Source: Thermohalobaculum sp035512995
GTDB taxonomy: Bacteria; Pseudomonadota; Alphaproteobacteria; Rhodobacterales; Rhodobacteraceae
Reading direction: 5' to 3'
NCBI GenBank assembly: GCA_035512995.1
Contig: DATKCY010000190.1
Location: forward strand, 1 to 23,342
Length of the DNA stretch: 23,342 bases
This document shows positions 1 to 6,466 of this stretch, piece after piece. The notes under the pieces were generated by a model. The model was not told the DNA's origin. It saw only the letters and a list, made by a program, of their open reading frames with translations, and ran no database searches. The position numbers and the translations under genes were made by a program. How positions within the stretch are numbered: the stretch's first letter is position 1; every line of letters begins with the position of its first letter.

Positions 1-387
1 CAGCGCCTGCTCCTCCGGCGCCCACTGCCAGCGTGCGAGGACGGGGGCGAGCGCCTCCTCGCCGATCTCGAGCGGACCCGGGTCGAGGTGCACCCGATCC
101 CAGGCGAGGCCGCCCACGAGCAGGTCGACGCCGCCTGCCGCAAAGGCGAGGGGCGGGTGGCCGATCACCGGGCCGGGCCCGAGCTCGACCGCGCGCGGCG
201 CCTCGCCCTCGTCCTCGGCGACCACGTAGTCGACGATGCGCACGCGCTCGAGCGTCTCCGCGCCCTCGACCACGAAGGGAACCTCGGGCTCGACCACGCG
301 GTTGCCGGCCTCGAGCTCGGCGCCGAGCCCCGCGAGCCGGGCGCGGTAGAGGTCGTGCTCGGCTTGGAGGAGCGTCCGGATGTCCAA
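1..387 (-). CDS. Unidentified protein, N-terminal part (runs off the window)
   Basis: Reading the minus strand from about 387 down to the window edge gives an unbroken frame of 129 codons starting LDIRTLLQAEHDLYRARLAG. It contains a VVAEDEGEAP segment and a LVGGLAWDRVHLDPGP segment. No ATG is available; a TTG at 385-387 is the best start, 7 nt after the yciB stop, which suggests co-transcription with yciB. Third codon positions are strongly G/C, as in the neighbouring genes. I do not recognise the family. There is no signal peptide or membrane segment in the visible part. Start choice and function are uncertain, and the C-terminus lies outside the window. Confidence 0.6.
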   Translation of the reverse strand, partial: MDIRTLLQAEHDLYRARLAGLGAELEAGNRVVEPEVPFVVEGAETLERVRIVDYVVAEDEGEAPRAVELGPGPVIGHPPLAFAAGGVDLLVGGLAWDRVHLDPGPLEIGEEALAPVLARWQWAPEEQAL

Positions 388-394
388 AGCGCGC

Positions 395-1048
395 TCAGTC
401 GCCCTCGGACTCGCGCATGTGGCGCTGCAGGAGCGGCACCTGCGAGGCGAGGAAAACGAGCGTCAGCGGCACGCCGGAGAAGGTCTTGAACGCCACCCAG
501 AAGTCGGTCGTCTGGGTGCGCCAGACGGCCTCGTTGAGGAGGGCCATGAAGGCGAAGAAGCCGACCCAGCGGCGAGTGAAGATCATCCAGCCGTCGTCGT
601 CGAGCGGCACCGCCTCGCCCATCAGGTATTTGAGGTAGGAGCGGCCCTGAAGCAGGCCGACCGCGAGGATCGCGCCGAAGATCCCGTTCACGATGGTCGG
701 CTTCATCTTGATGAAGGTCTCGTCCTGAAGCCAGAGCGTCAGCCCGCCGAAGACGGCGACGACGGCCGCGGTCACCAGCGCCATGCGCGGCAAGTGGCGG
801 GTCAGCGCCCAGGACGCGGTGAGCGCGACGGTGATGGTGACCATGAAGGCCGCGGTCGCGACGTAGAGCGGGCCGCTCTCGCTCGCGAGCGCGGCGGGAC
901 CGGTCAGCGCCTCGAGCGGCGCGCGGAACGCGTCCTGCGCCAGCGCGTCCTCGCCGAAGCGGTAGGCGAGGAAGAAGACGGCCAGCGGGCCGATCTCGAG
1001 GACCGACTTCAGGACCGGGTTCAGCTTTTCGGGCCGTGCGGCGCTCAT
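395..1048 (-). CDS. yciB: Inner membrane septation protein YciB/IspZ
   Basis: This 217-residue polytopic membrane protein belongs to the YciB/IspZ family, linked in other bacteria to intracellular septation and envelope integrity. Visible are the N-terminal LEIGPLAVFFLAYRFGE helix, several further hydrophobic helices (around residues 60-80, 88-108, 120-135 and 160-200), and the family hallmark WLQDETFIKMKPTIVNGIFG near residues 105-125. Length is close to the family norm; the extra residues are a loop after the first helix. ATG at 1046-1048 is the start. It is the second confident gene on this strand after ftsY and is followed within a few bases by the partial gene. The biochemical role is not settled for the family. 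Confidence 0.93.
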   Translation of the reverse strand: MSAARPEKLNPVLKSVLEIGPLAVFFLAYRFGEDALAQDAFRAPLEALTGPAALASESGPLYVATAAFMVTITVALTASWALTRHLPRMALVTAAVVAVFGGLTLWLQDETFIKMKPTIVNGIFGAILAVGLLQGRSYLKYLMGEAVPLDDDGWMIFTRRWVGFFAFMALLNEAVWRTQTTDFWVAFKTFSGVPLTLVFLASQVPLLQRHMRESEGD

Positions 1049-1362
1049 GGCGCCTCTCTAGCCGCAGGGCGCGCCGTTGTCACCCGAACTCGACCAGCGC
1101 GGCGCCCGCCGCGATCAGCGCCATCAGCGCCAGCCGGCGCGGACCGGGGTCCGGCCGGTCGGACGAGGCGCGCCACCAGAAGACGCCGAGCACCGGGAAG
1201 ACGAGCCCCTCGAGGAAGAAGCAAGTGACGAGACTGGGAAGGCAGCAGTTCTCGTGACCGGCGGCCGCCGCGGCCGGATGGCGCAGAGGTGATACGCGCC
1301 GGAGCAGCGGGGGCCGCTCCGCGGCGGCCGGGAGGGGGCGTTCAGCCCGTTTCCCGAAAGCC
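1049..1362. other. Intergenic region between ftsY and yciB
   Basis: This is a 314-base stretch without a confident gene. It holds a hydrophobic minus-strand reading frame (1080 to about 1257, described separately) and a GC-rich hairpin-forming inverted repeat: arms 1312-1317 and 1324-1329, GGCCGC against GCGGCC with a 6-nt loop. The hairpin lies downstream of ftsY and could act in ending its transcription, but no T-tract follows. I see no convincing promoter for yciB here. Confidence 0.5.
1080..1193 (-). CDS. Possible small membrane protein or gene remnant
   Basis: A minus-strand frame ending at 1080 reads CCLPSLVTCFFLEGLVFPVL, then GVFWWRASSDRPDPGP and RRLALMALIAAGAALVEFG. That is two hydrophobic helices joined by a polar loop, with very G/C-rich third positions as in real genes here. 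The frame is open far upstream but offers no ATG after the ftsY stop. The only standard start is a GTG at 1191-1193, which would cut off the first helix and has no well-placed ribosome binding site. It could be a small two-helix protein with an unusual start, the decayed end of a lost transporter gene, or chance. Confidence 0.25.
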   Translation of the reverse strand: MLGVFWWRASSDRPDPGPRRLALMALIAAGAALVEFG

Positions 1363-2607
1363 TCAGACGCGCTCGCGCTCGACGCCCGTGAGCGCAGCGG
1401 CGAAGTCGGCCGCGTCGAACGGCGAGAGGTCGTCGAGCTGCTCACCGACCCCGATCGCATGAATCGGCAGGTTGAAGCGGTCCGCCAGCGCCACCAGAAC
1501 GCCGCCCTTGGCGGTGCCGTCGAGCTTGGTCATCACGAGCCCGGTCACGTCGGCGATCTTCTGGAAGATCTCGACCTGGCTGAGCGCGTTCTGCCCCGTC
1601 GTCGCGTCGAGCACCAGCACCGTGTTGTGCGGCGCGTCCGGGTCGCGTTTGGCGAGCACGCGGACGATCTTCGCAAGCTCCTCCATCAGGTCGGCGCGGT
1701 TCTGCAGCCGGCCCGCCGTGTCGACCAGCAGCAGGTCGGCGCCCTCGGCCTCGGCCTTCGCCATCGCGTCGTAGGCGAGCGCGGCTGGATCGGACCCCTG
1801 CGCGGCCGTCAGCACCGGCACGCCTGCGCGCTCTCCCCAGACCTGGAGCTGCTCGACCGCGGCGGCCCGGAACGTGTCGCAGGCGGCGACCACCACGCTC
1901 TTGCCGGCCTCGCGGAGCTGGGCCGCGAGCTTGCCGATCGTCGTCGTCTTGCCCGATCCGTTGACGCCGACGACCAGCACCACCTGCGGACGCTTCGAAT
2001 AGATCGGCAGCGGCCGCGCGACGGGCTTCAGCACCTTCGCGATCTCATCGGCCAGCGCCGCCTTGATCTCCTCGGTCGAGACGCGGGTGCCGTAGCGGCC
2101 GTCGGCCAGGCGCGCCGAGATCTTCAGTGCCGTCTCGACGCCCATGTCGGCGGTGATCAGCAGCTCCTCGAGCTCCTCGAGCATCGCGTCGTCGAGCACG
2201 CGGCGCCGGGCTCCCGCGTCGCCGGTCATGCGCCCCAGCGTGCGCGCGAGGAAGCCCTGCCGCTCGCCCGGCTCGTCCGCCGGCGTGTCGGGGGCGGTGT
2301 CGGGCGGCGTCGGCGGCGGCGGCTGCGTCACCGGGATCGAGCCCGGGTTCGGCAAGGCCACAGGCCGCCTGCCGGCGTCCCCCGGCTCTCCGGTCGTGCC
2401 GGGCGTCGCGGGCGGCGGGTCGGGCGGGGTCAGGCCGCCCGGGTCGCCCCGCGGCGCGCCGACATCGTCGCCGGCGCCGGGCCGCGGCTCACGGGCGGGA
2501 TCCGGCGCGGCCTCGTCGCCGTCCTCCTCGACGATCGCCTCGAGCCCCTGCCCGAGCTGCGCGGAGGACTTGAACAGCCGCTCCTTCATTTTTCTGAAAA
2601 AGGACAT
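1363..2607 (-). CDS. ftsY: Signal recognition particle receptor FtsY
   Basis: FtsY is the membrane-associated SRP receptor GTPase that delivers ribosome-nascent chain complexes to the translocon. The frame extends further upstream, but the natural start is ATG at 2605-2607 (MSFFRKMKERLF, a basic amphipathic membrane-targeting helix), with GGGGGAGAG about 10 nt before it; this gives 414 residues. Residues 27-115 are an acidic, proline/glycine-rich A domain. The N domain covers about 130-200 and the GTPase domain 205-414, with G1 GVNGSGKTT (214-222), the DTFRAAA insertion-box motif (244-250), G3 DTAGR (296-300) and G4 TKLDG (360-364). The C-terminal GVGEQLDDLSPFD is characteristic of SRP GTPases. 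It is transcribed divergently from the DUF4893 gene. Confidence 0.97.
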   Translation of the reverse strand: MSFFRKMKERLFKSSAQLGQGLEAIVEEDGDEAAPDPAREPRPGAGDDVGAPRGDPGGLTPPDPPPATPGTTGEPGDAGRRPVALPNPGSIPVTQPPPPTPPDTAPDTPADEPGERQGFLARTLGRMTGDAGARRRVLDDAMLEELEELLITADMGVETALKISARLADGRYGTRVSTEEIKAALADEIAKVLKPVARPLPIYSKRPQVVLVVGVNGSGKTTTIGKLAAQLREAGKSVVVAACDTFRAAAVEQLQVWGERAGVPVLTAAQGSDPAALAYDAMAKAEAEGADLLLVDTAGRLQNRADLMEELAKIVRVLAKRDPDAPHNTVLVLDATTGQNALSQVEIFQKIADVTGLVMTKLDGTAKGGVLVALADRFNLPIHAIGVGEQLDDLSPFDAADFAAALTGVERERV

Positions 2608-2637
2608 CGACGAAAACTCTCCCCCGCCTTCGCCCTG

Positions 2638-2665
2638 CATGTATCCTCTGGGGCACGCTTTGCAA
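2638..2665 (-). promoter_or_regulatory. Candidate sigma-70 promoter for ftsY
   Basis: On the minus strand, TTGCAA (2660-2665) and TACATG (2638-2643) are separated by 16 bases. The start point would fall near 2631, leaving a short leader that contains the GGGGGAGAG ribosome binding site before the ATG at 2607. The boxes are only a partial match to consensus. Confidence 0.45.
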
Positions 2666-2764
2666 TGGACGCGCACGCGGGGCGCGGCCCCGGGCCGGCG
2701 CGGCGGCTGGACGGCGGGACCGGGCGACACAGCTGAATGGGCGGATGACCGGCGGAGGAGAGCG

Positions 2765-3484
2765 ATGCGAGGACGTGTAGCGGGAGCGACGCTCCTGGCC
2801 CTGCTGCTGCCGCAGGGGGCGGGGGCGCAGCTTCAGGAAGAGGACGTCGAGGTGCCGGTCAGCCGGCAGACCGCCGAGGAGGGCGCGCGCGAGGCGCAGG
2901 CGGCGGAAGAGGCGGCGCCCGAGGCGCTCGAGCCGACGGCGGCGGAGGCGCCGCTCGGCGCGTGGCGGGAGGTCGCGGCGCCCGAGGACGTGGATCGGAT
3001 CGAGGACAACGAGCGCGCGTACGGCGCCGCGCTCGACCTGGCCCGGCGGGCCGGCACGGATGCCGACCGGGCCGAGCTTGGCCGGATCCTCGCCGACCTG
3101 CCGCAGCCGATCGACAGGGCGGCGCTGCCGGGCCGGTGGGACTGCCGCACCGTGCGCTTCATCGAGGATCCGGCGGACTTCCGCGTCTATGGCTGGTTTC
3201 CCTGCCAGATCAGCGAGCTGCCGCAGGGCCTGCTGCTCGAGAAGCTGGGCGGCTCGGAGCTGACGGCGGGCTACCTGTACCCCGAGAGCGAGACCCGGAT
3301 GATCTATCTCGGCTACGCGCACGGGCAGAGCGAGCCGGCGCGCGACTATCCGGGCGCTGCGGGGCCGGCCGAGCGCCGCGACGCGGCGATCCTGACCCAG
3401 CGCGGTCCCGACCGCCTGCTGCTGGCCAAGCCCGATCCTCTGGGCGACGCCGACTACGACTTCCTGGAGTTCCGGAGGCGATAG
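2765..3484 (+). CDS. Secreted DUF4893 family protein
   Basis: This 239-residue exported protein begins at ATG 2765, directly after GGAGGAGAGCG. A Sec signal peptide (MRGRVAGATLLALLLPQGAGA) is followed by an Ala/Glu-rich low-complexity linker at about residues 23-65. The folded part, residues 70-239, contains LPGRWDCRTVRFI and FRVYGWFPCQISEL, typical of DUF4893, with C127 and C147 that could form a disulphide in the periplasm. The C-terminus reads DFLEFRRR. Function is unknown for the family. The gene is divergent from ftsY, an arrangement I associate with Rhodobacteraceae; it is separated from Hsp20 by 161 bases that hold a heat-shock promoter. Confidence 0.85.
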   Translation: MRGRVAGATLLALLLPQGAGAQLQEEDVEVPVSRQTAEEGAREAQAAEEAAPEALEPTAAEAPLGAWREVAAPEDVDRIEDNERAYGAALDLARRAGTDADRAELGRILADLPQPIDRAALPGRWDCRTVRFIEDPADFRVYGWFPCQISELPQGLLLEKLGGSELTAGYLYPESETRMIYLGYAHGQSEPARDYPGAAGPAERRDAAILTQRGPDRLLLAKPDPLGDADYDFLEFRRR

Positions 3485-3558
3485 GGACCAGCCCAGCCGG
3501 GACCGGTCAGCCGCCGTGCCCGGCCGGCCAAGGGGGCGGCGGGCGCCGGCGTCCCGAT

Positions 3559-3587
3559 CTTGCGGCACATTCCGCCCATGCCCATAT
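3559..3587 (+). promoter_or_regulatory. RpoH (sigma-32) heat-shock promoter for hsp20
   Basis: CTTGCGG (3559-3565), a 14-base spacer, then GCCCATAT (3580-3587) match the classical sigma-32 consensus CTTGAAA-N13-15-CCCCATNT closely. Seven of eight positions in the -10 element agree, and the CTTG core is intact. It lies about 58 bases before the Hsp20 start codon, so transcription would begin around 3595. The position in front of a small heat-shock gene makes the assignment credible. Confidence 0.75.
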
Positions 3588-3645
3588 CTCCGCCAACCGG
3601 TGCCAAGGCTGGGCCGGTCCGACCGTCGCTTTCGAGGACGCTGGA

Positions 3646-4083
3646 ATGACACGCTTCTCCTTCGGCTCGCACCCCTTCCTGCTGGGGTTCGAGGATCTGG
3701 ACGCCCTGCTCGAGCGCAGCGAGCGGGCCGCGTCCGACAGCTATCCGCCCTACAACATCGAGCAGCGCGGCGAGCGCCGCTACCGCATCACGCTCGCAGT
3801 GGCCGGATTCGCGCCGGAGCAGCTCTCGGTCACGCTCGAGGAAGGCCGCCTGACGGTCCGGGGCGAGCAGGAGGGCGAGGCCGCCGGACGCGAGTATCTC
3901 CACCGCGGCATCGCCGCCCGGAAGTTTTCGCGGAGCTTTGTGCTCGACCCGCGCGTTGAGGTAACGGACGCCGCGCTGGAGCGCGGCCTCCTGACGGTCG
4001 ATCTGGCGCGGCGCCAGCCCGAGCAGACGGCGCGGACCATCCGGATCGGCGGCCCGAGGGAGAAGGAGAAGACCCATGGCTGA
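3646..4083 (+). CDS. Hsp20/alpha-crystallin family small heat-shock protein
   Basis: Small heat-shock proteins hold unfolding proteins in a refoldable state without ATP. This 145-residue protein has a short N-terminal arm (about 1-35) and an alpha-crystallin domain at about 36-130, with YNIEQRGERRYRITLAVAGF, LTVRGEQ and YLHRGIAARKFSRSF. It also has the family signature ALERGLLTVDL and a C-terminal TIRI element of I-x-I type that usually docks into neighbouring subunits. It is IbpA-like in length. ATG 3646 follows GAGGA at a workable distance. The downstream DUF1150 gene overlaps it by 8 nt. A sigma-32 type promoter lies upstream and a strong terminator follows the pair, so it forms a two-gene heat-shock operon. 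Confidence 0.93.
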   Translation: MTRFSFGSHPFLLGFEDLDALLERSERAASDSYPPYNIEQRGERRYRITLAVAGFAPEQLSVTLEEGRLTVRGEQEGEAAGREYLHRGIAARKFSRSFVLDPRVEVTDAALERGLLTVDLARRQPEQTARTIRIGGPREKEKTHG

Positions 4084-4300
4084 CACGCCCTATGAGCCGA
4101 TGTCCTTCAACGACGAAGGCCGGTCGATCGTCTACATCCGGGTGGCGACCCCCGACGAATTGCCGCCCGATGCGGACATCGATGGTCCGGTCTACTCGGT
4201 CCACGACAGCACCGGGCGCCGGCTCGCGCTCGCGGCGGACCGGAAGCTGGCGTTTGCGCTGGCGCGCCAGAACGACCTGACGCCCATGAGCGTGCACTGA
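4076..4300 (+). CDS. DUF1150 family protein
   Basis: This 74-residue soluble protein starts at ATG 4076 inside the end of the Hsp20 gene (8-nt overlap), with GAGGGAGAAGGAGA just upstream, so the two are translationally linked. The segments VYIRVATPDELP and VYSVHDSTGRRLALAADRKL, and the ending FALARQNDLTPMSVH, fit DUF1150, a short alphaproteobacterial family often found next to small heat-shock genes. It has no cysteines, membrane segment or catalytic motif. Its function is unknown; the genetic coupling to Hsp20 suggests a role in the same heat or stress response. Confidence 0.88.
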   Translation: MADTPYEPMSFNDEGRSIVYIRVATPDELPPDADIDGPVYSVHDSTGRRLALAADRKLAFALARQNDLTPMSVH

Positions 4301-4328
4301 CCCCACGCGAGGCGCGAGTGAAGGCGCG

Positions 4329-4370
4329 AACCCCGCCGGCCGAGGCCGCCGGCGGGGTTGCTTCGTTTGC
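4329..4370 (+). terminator. Intrinsic terminator after the hsp20-DUF1150 operon
   Basis: A perfect 12-bp stem AACCCCGCCGGC (4329-4340) pairs with GCCGGCGGGGTT (4348-4359) around a 7-nt loop. It is followed by the T-rich GCTTCGTTTGC. It lies 28 bases after the DUF1150 stop and should end the heat-shock transcript. Confidence 0.88.
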
Positions 4371-4416
4371 CCTTGCCGTGCGGCATCGGCGAGCGGCATT
4401 ACCGGAGGTTGGAGCA

Positions 4417-4449
4417 ATGAACGGCACAGAGGGGAGATCGAGATGGTGA
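4417..4449 (+). CDS. Possible 10-codon leader ORF
   Basis: ATG at 4417 opens a ten-codon frame (MNGTEGRSRW, then TGA at 4447-4449). GGAGG at 4404-4408 sits 8 nt before it, a very good ribosome binding site. Its end overlaps the start codon of the next gene (4443) in another frame, an arrangement that allows translational coupling. The next gene also has its own good site (GGGGAG, 4431-4436), so the mini-ORF could be coincidental. No attenuator-like hairpin or run of one amino acid is seen. Confidence 0.3.
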   Translation: MNGTEGRSRW

Positions 4450-5063
4450 AAGCGAGAGCGATGGTTGCAGGGGCGGCGCTCGCGGGCGTGCTCCTGGGCG
4501 GCCAGGCGCAGGCGCAGGATGCCGCTGGGGGCCGGCTGACCGAGAACGAGGTGCGGAGCTTCGTCGGGCGAATGATCGACGAGGCGGCAGCGGCGGCCGA
4601 GAGCGGCGCGTGGAAGAGCGCGACCGACTGGATGCGCGAGAACTTCGCGGAGGACGGGACTTTCGTCTTGCGCGGAGCGGTGCTGAGCGCCGGCCGGCCG
4701 GCCTTTACCTACGACGCGGCGCTCGACGGCGATGACATCGAGGCGTTCGCGGCGATGGAGGAGGGGCCCGTGAGCGCCGCGCTGAGTGCGGTCAGCGACT
4801 ACAGTGCGCGGGCCGAGGTGGCCTATGTCGACCTTCTGCCGAACGGCGAAGCGAGCGCCGAGGTGGAGATCCGCGAGACCGCCGCGCTCGACCTCGCGCG
4901 GCTGAGCGGCGCGGCGACCGCCGAGGGAGCCGAGGGAGCCGAGGGAGCCGAGAACGGCGTGGCTGTGCACAGCACCTCCACCTGCCAGCTTCGGCTGACC
5001 GAGGGCACGGACGGCGGCGTGCTGATCCGCCTCGGCGCCTGCCTCACGACCACGACCTTCTGA
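4443..5063 (+). CDS. Secreted protein of unknown function with EGA repeat
   Basis: This 206-residue exported protein starts at ATG 4443 behind GGGGAG with a 6-nt spacer. The signal peptide is MVKARAMVAGAALAGVLLGG followed by QAQA, with cleavage likely after residue 24. The mature part begins with a helical segment (FVGRMIDEAAAAAESGAWKS, then WMRENFAEDGTFVL), continues with beta-rich segments, and ends STCQLRL...GACLTTTTF with C181 and C200 as a possible disulphide pair. The helix-then-sheet plan resembles NTF2/SnoaL-like folds, but that is only an impression. Residues 160-170 are a short EGA tandem repeat encoded by 9-bp units. It stands alone between a terminator and the convergent ptsN. I do not recognise it further. 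Confidence 0.75.
   Translation: MVKARAMVAGAALAGVLLGGQAQAQDAAGGRLTENEVRSFVGRMIDEAAAAAESGAWKSATDWMRENFAEDGTFVLRGAVLSAGRPAFTYDAALDGDDIEAFAAMEEGPVSAALSAVSDYSARAEVAYVDLLPNGEASAEVEIRETAALDLARLSGAATAEGAEGAEGAENGVAVHSTSTCQLRLTEGTDGGVLIRLGACLTTTTF
4921..4952 (+). repeat. 9-bp tandem repeat inside a coding region
   Basis: The unit CCGAGGGAG is repeated three times plus a partial fourth copy, encoding Glu-Gly-Ala triplets. The unit length is a multiple of three, so copy-number change would lengthen or shorten the protein without shifting the frame. Confidence 0.85.
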
Positions 5064-5089
5064 GGGCGCGCCGGGCGCGCGGTGCGGCT

Positions 5090-5117
5090 GGCATGGCGGG
5101 CTTCCGCTCGCCATGCC
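5090..5117. terminator. Inverted repeat between convergent genes, probable bidirectional terminator
   Basis: GGCATGGCG (5090-5098) and CGCCATGCC (5109-5117) form a perfect 9-bp stem around a 10-nt loop. It lies in the 102-base gap between the secreted protein gene (plus) and ptsN (minus), where both transcripts need to stop. There is no long T-run on either side, only GCTTCGC downstream on the plus strand. Confidence 0.5.
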
Positions 5118-5165
5118 GCTTCGCAAGGCCTCCGGTGGGGCCAAAGGACTTGCGCGGCGGTGCGC

Positions 5166-5630
5166 TCAGGCGGCGCGCGAGGCCCGCGGCTCGGTGATCA
5201 GCGCGTAGAGCGCGGCGGCGTCGGCGGTGGCGCGAAGCTTGGCCCGCGTCTCGTCGTCGCGCAGCATGCGCGAGACCCGGGCGAGCGTGCGCAGATGATC
5301 GGCGCCGGCTTCCTCGGGCGCCAGCAGGCAGAAGATGAGATCGACCCCGCCGCCGTCCACGGCCTCGAAGTCGACCGGCCGCTCGAGTCGGGCGAAAACG
5401 CCGGCGATCCGGTCGAGCTCCTTGATCCGCGCGTGCGGGATGGCGACGCCGTGGCCCATCGCGGTCGAGCCGAGCCGCTCGCGGTCCATCAGCCCCTCGC
5501 AGACCGTCCTCGCCGGCAGACCGTAGACGTCGGCCGCGCGGTTGGCGATCTCGCTCAGCGCCTGCTTCTTGCTGCTCACCTTGAGCGCGGGAAGCAGTGC
5601 GTCCCGCGCCAACAACGTCGCTAGCTCCAT
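5166..5630 (-). CDS. ptsN: Nitrogen-regulatory PTS enzyme IIA, PtsN
   Basis: PtsN (EIIA-Ntr) is the terminal phosphoacceptor of the nitrogen phosphotransferase relay (PtsP, NPr, PtsN). It regulates potassium uptake, nitrogen and envelope functions through protein contacts rather than sugar transport. The 154-residue length is standard. The active-site histidine is H66 in MGHGVAIPHARI (58-69). DLIFCLLAPEEAGADHLRTL (about 97-116) is typical of the fold. It is the last gene of the rnd-kdsD-lpt-rpoN-hpf-ptsN series, 52 bases after hpf, the usual proteobacterial neighbourhood of rpoN. A convergent inverted repeat lies just beyond its stop. Confidence 0.95.
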   Translation of the reverse strand: MELATLLARDALLPALKVSSKKQALSEIANRAADVYGLPARTVCEGLMDRERLGSTAMGHGVAIPHARIKELDRIAGVFARLERPVDFEAVDGGGVDLIFCLLAPEEAGADHLRTLARVSRMLRDDETRAKLRATADAAALYALITEPRASRAA

Positions 5631-5682
5631 GAAAACGCTCGCCCACCCCTGCGTTGTCGATCGAGGAAGCCCGAAAGGTCCC

Positions 5683-6258
5683 TCAGGCGTCGGCCGGGTC
5701 TATCCAGCCGATGGTGCCGTCGTCGCGCCGGTAAACGACATTCACCGATCCGTTCGCGGTGTTGCGGAACACGAGGAACGCGGCCTCGGCCTGCTCCATC
5801 CGCGTCCCCGCCTCCCCCACCGTTAGCGATGGCACCTCCGTCACCGGTTCGGCGACGATCGCGGCGCCGGCATCGGCCTCCTCCTCGAGGTCCGCGTCGC
5901 CGTCCTGGCCGGCGCGCTCATACGCGTTCGCGGGAGCGATTTCAACGGGCTTCTGCCGGGCCGGATGATGATCCTTCAGCCGGCGCCGGTGGCGGCGCAC
6001 CTGCTTTTCCATCCGGTCGGCCGCCTGCTCGAATGCCGCGTAGATGTCGGTCGCGACGGCGCGGGCCTGGGCGGTGAGGCCGTCCGCCAGGTGAATCGAG
6101 CCGTCGCAGCGAAAATTGTGCGCATCGCGCGAGAACACGACGCTGGCCTCGGCCGGGCGGTCCGAGTACTTTCCGATGGCGGCGCCGAGCTTGTCCTCGA
6201 CATGCCCCGCCAGCGCCTCGCCGACGTCGAGCTGCTTGCCTGTGACCTTGATCTGCAT
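5683..6258 (-). CDS. hpf: Ribosome hibernation promoting factor, long form
   Basis: Long HPF binds the 30S decoding region and pairs ribosomes into inactive 100S dimers during stress or starvation. The start is ATG 6256-6258 with GGGAG just upstream; a TTG four codons earlier also opens the frame but lacks such a site. The 191-residue product has the S30AE domain (about 1-105, MQIKVTGKQLDVGEAL, FSRDAHNFRCDGSIHL and a basic RRHRRRLKDHH), a variable acidic linker (about 110-150), and the C-terminal dimerisation domain with AAFLVFRNTANGSVNVVYRR and DGTIGWIDP. The C-terminal domain marks it as the long form rather than short HPF or YfiA. It sits between rpoN and ptsN. Confidence 0.96.
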   Translation of the reverse strand: MQIKVTGKQLDVGEALAGHVEDKLGAAIGKYSDRPAEASVVFSRDAHNFRCDGSIHLADGLTAQARAVATDIYAAFEQAADRMEKQVRRHRRRLKDHHPARQKPVEIAPANAYERAGQDGDADLEEEADAGAAIVAEPVTEVPSLTVGEAGTRMEQAEAAFLVFRNTANGSVNVVYRRDDGTIGWIDPADA

Positions 6259-6319
6259 GGCGTCTCCCAACCGCGCGGGTCAGCCGGAAGGTTTCTCCCG
6301 GGCCCGCGTCCTCGAGTGG

Positions 6320-6339
6320 GCGGAGGACCGTTCCTCCGC
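6320..6339 (-). promoter_or_regulatory. Perfect hairpin in the hpf leader
   Basis: On the transcribed (minus) strand, GCGGAGGA and TCCTCCGC form an 8-bp perfect stem with the tetraloop ACGG, about 60 bases before the hpf start. It lies within the 208-base gap between rpoN and hpf, the longest gap in this gene series. It could be a weak terminator for the upstream transcript or a structured leader. No T-tract follows, and I found no convincing promoter in the gap. Confidence 0.4.
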
Positions 6340-6466
6340 GGCCAGGGGGCGGGGGGCGACGGCGGCCCTGGAGCGGGCGCCGGATCGTCGTATCCCCTCG
6401 CTCCTCCGAGTCGCGATGGTACAGGCTATCGGGGCCGCGCCGGTAGCGAAAACGGTGTCGGTTGCA

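Noticed and set aside
1459..2736. A 425-codon open frame antisense to ftsY
   Set aside because: Arg/His/Leu-rich product without motifs; FtsY G-motifs are clear on the opposite strand.
3510..3540. GC-rich inverted repeat after the DUF4893 gene as a terminator
   Set aside because: Arms GCCGCC and GGCGGC are short with a long GC-rich loop and no T-run; in DNA of this composition such pairings are common by chance.
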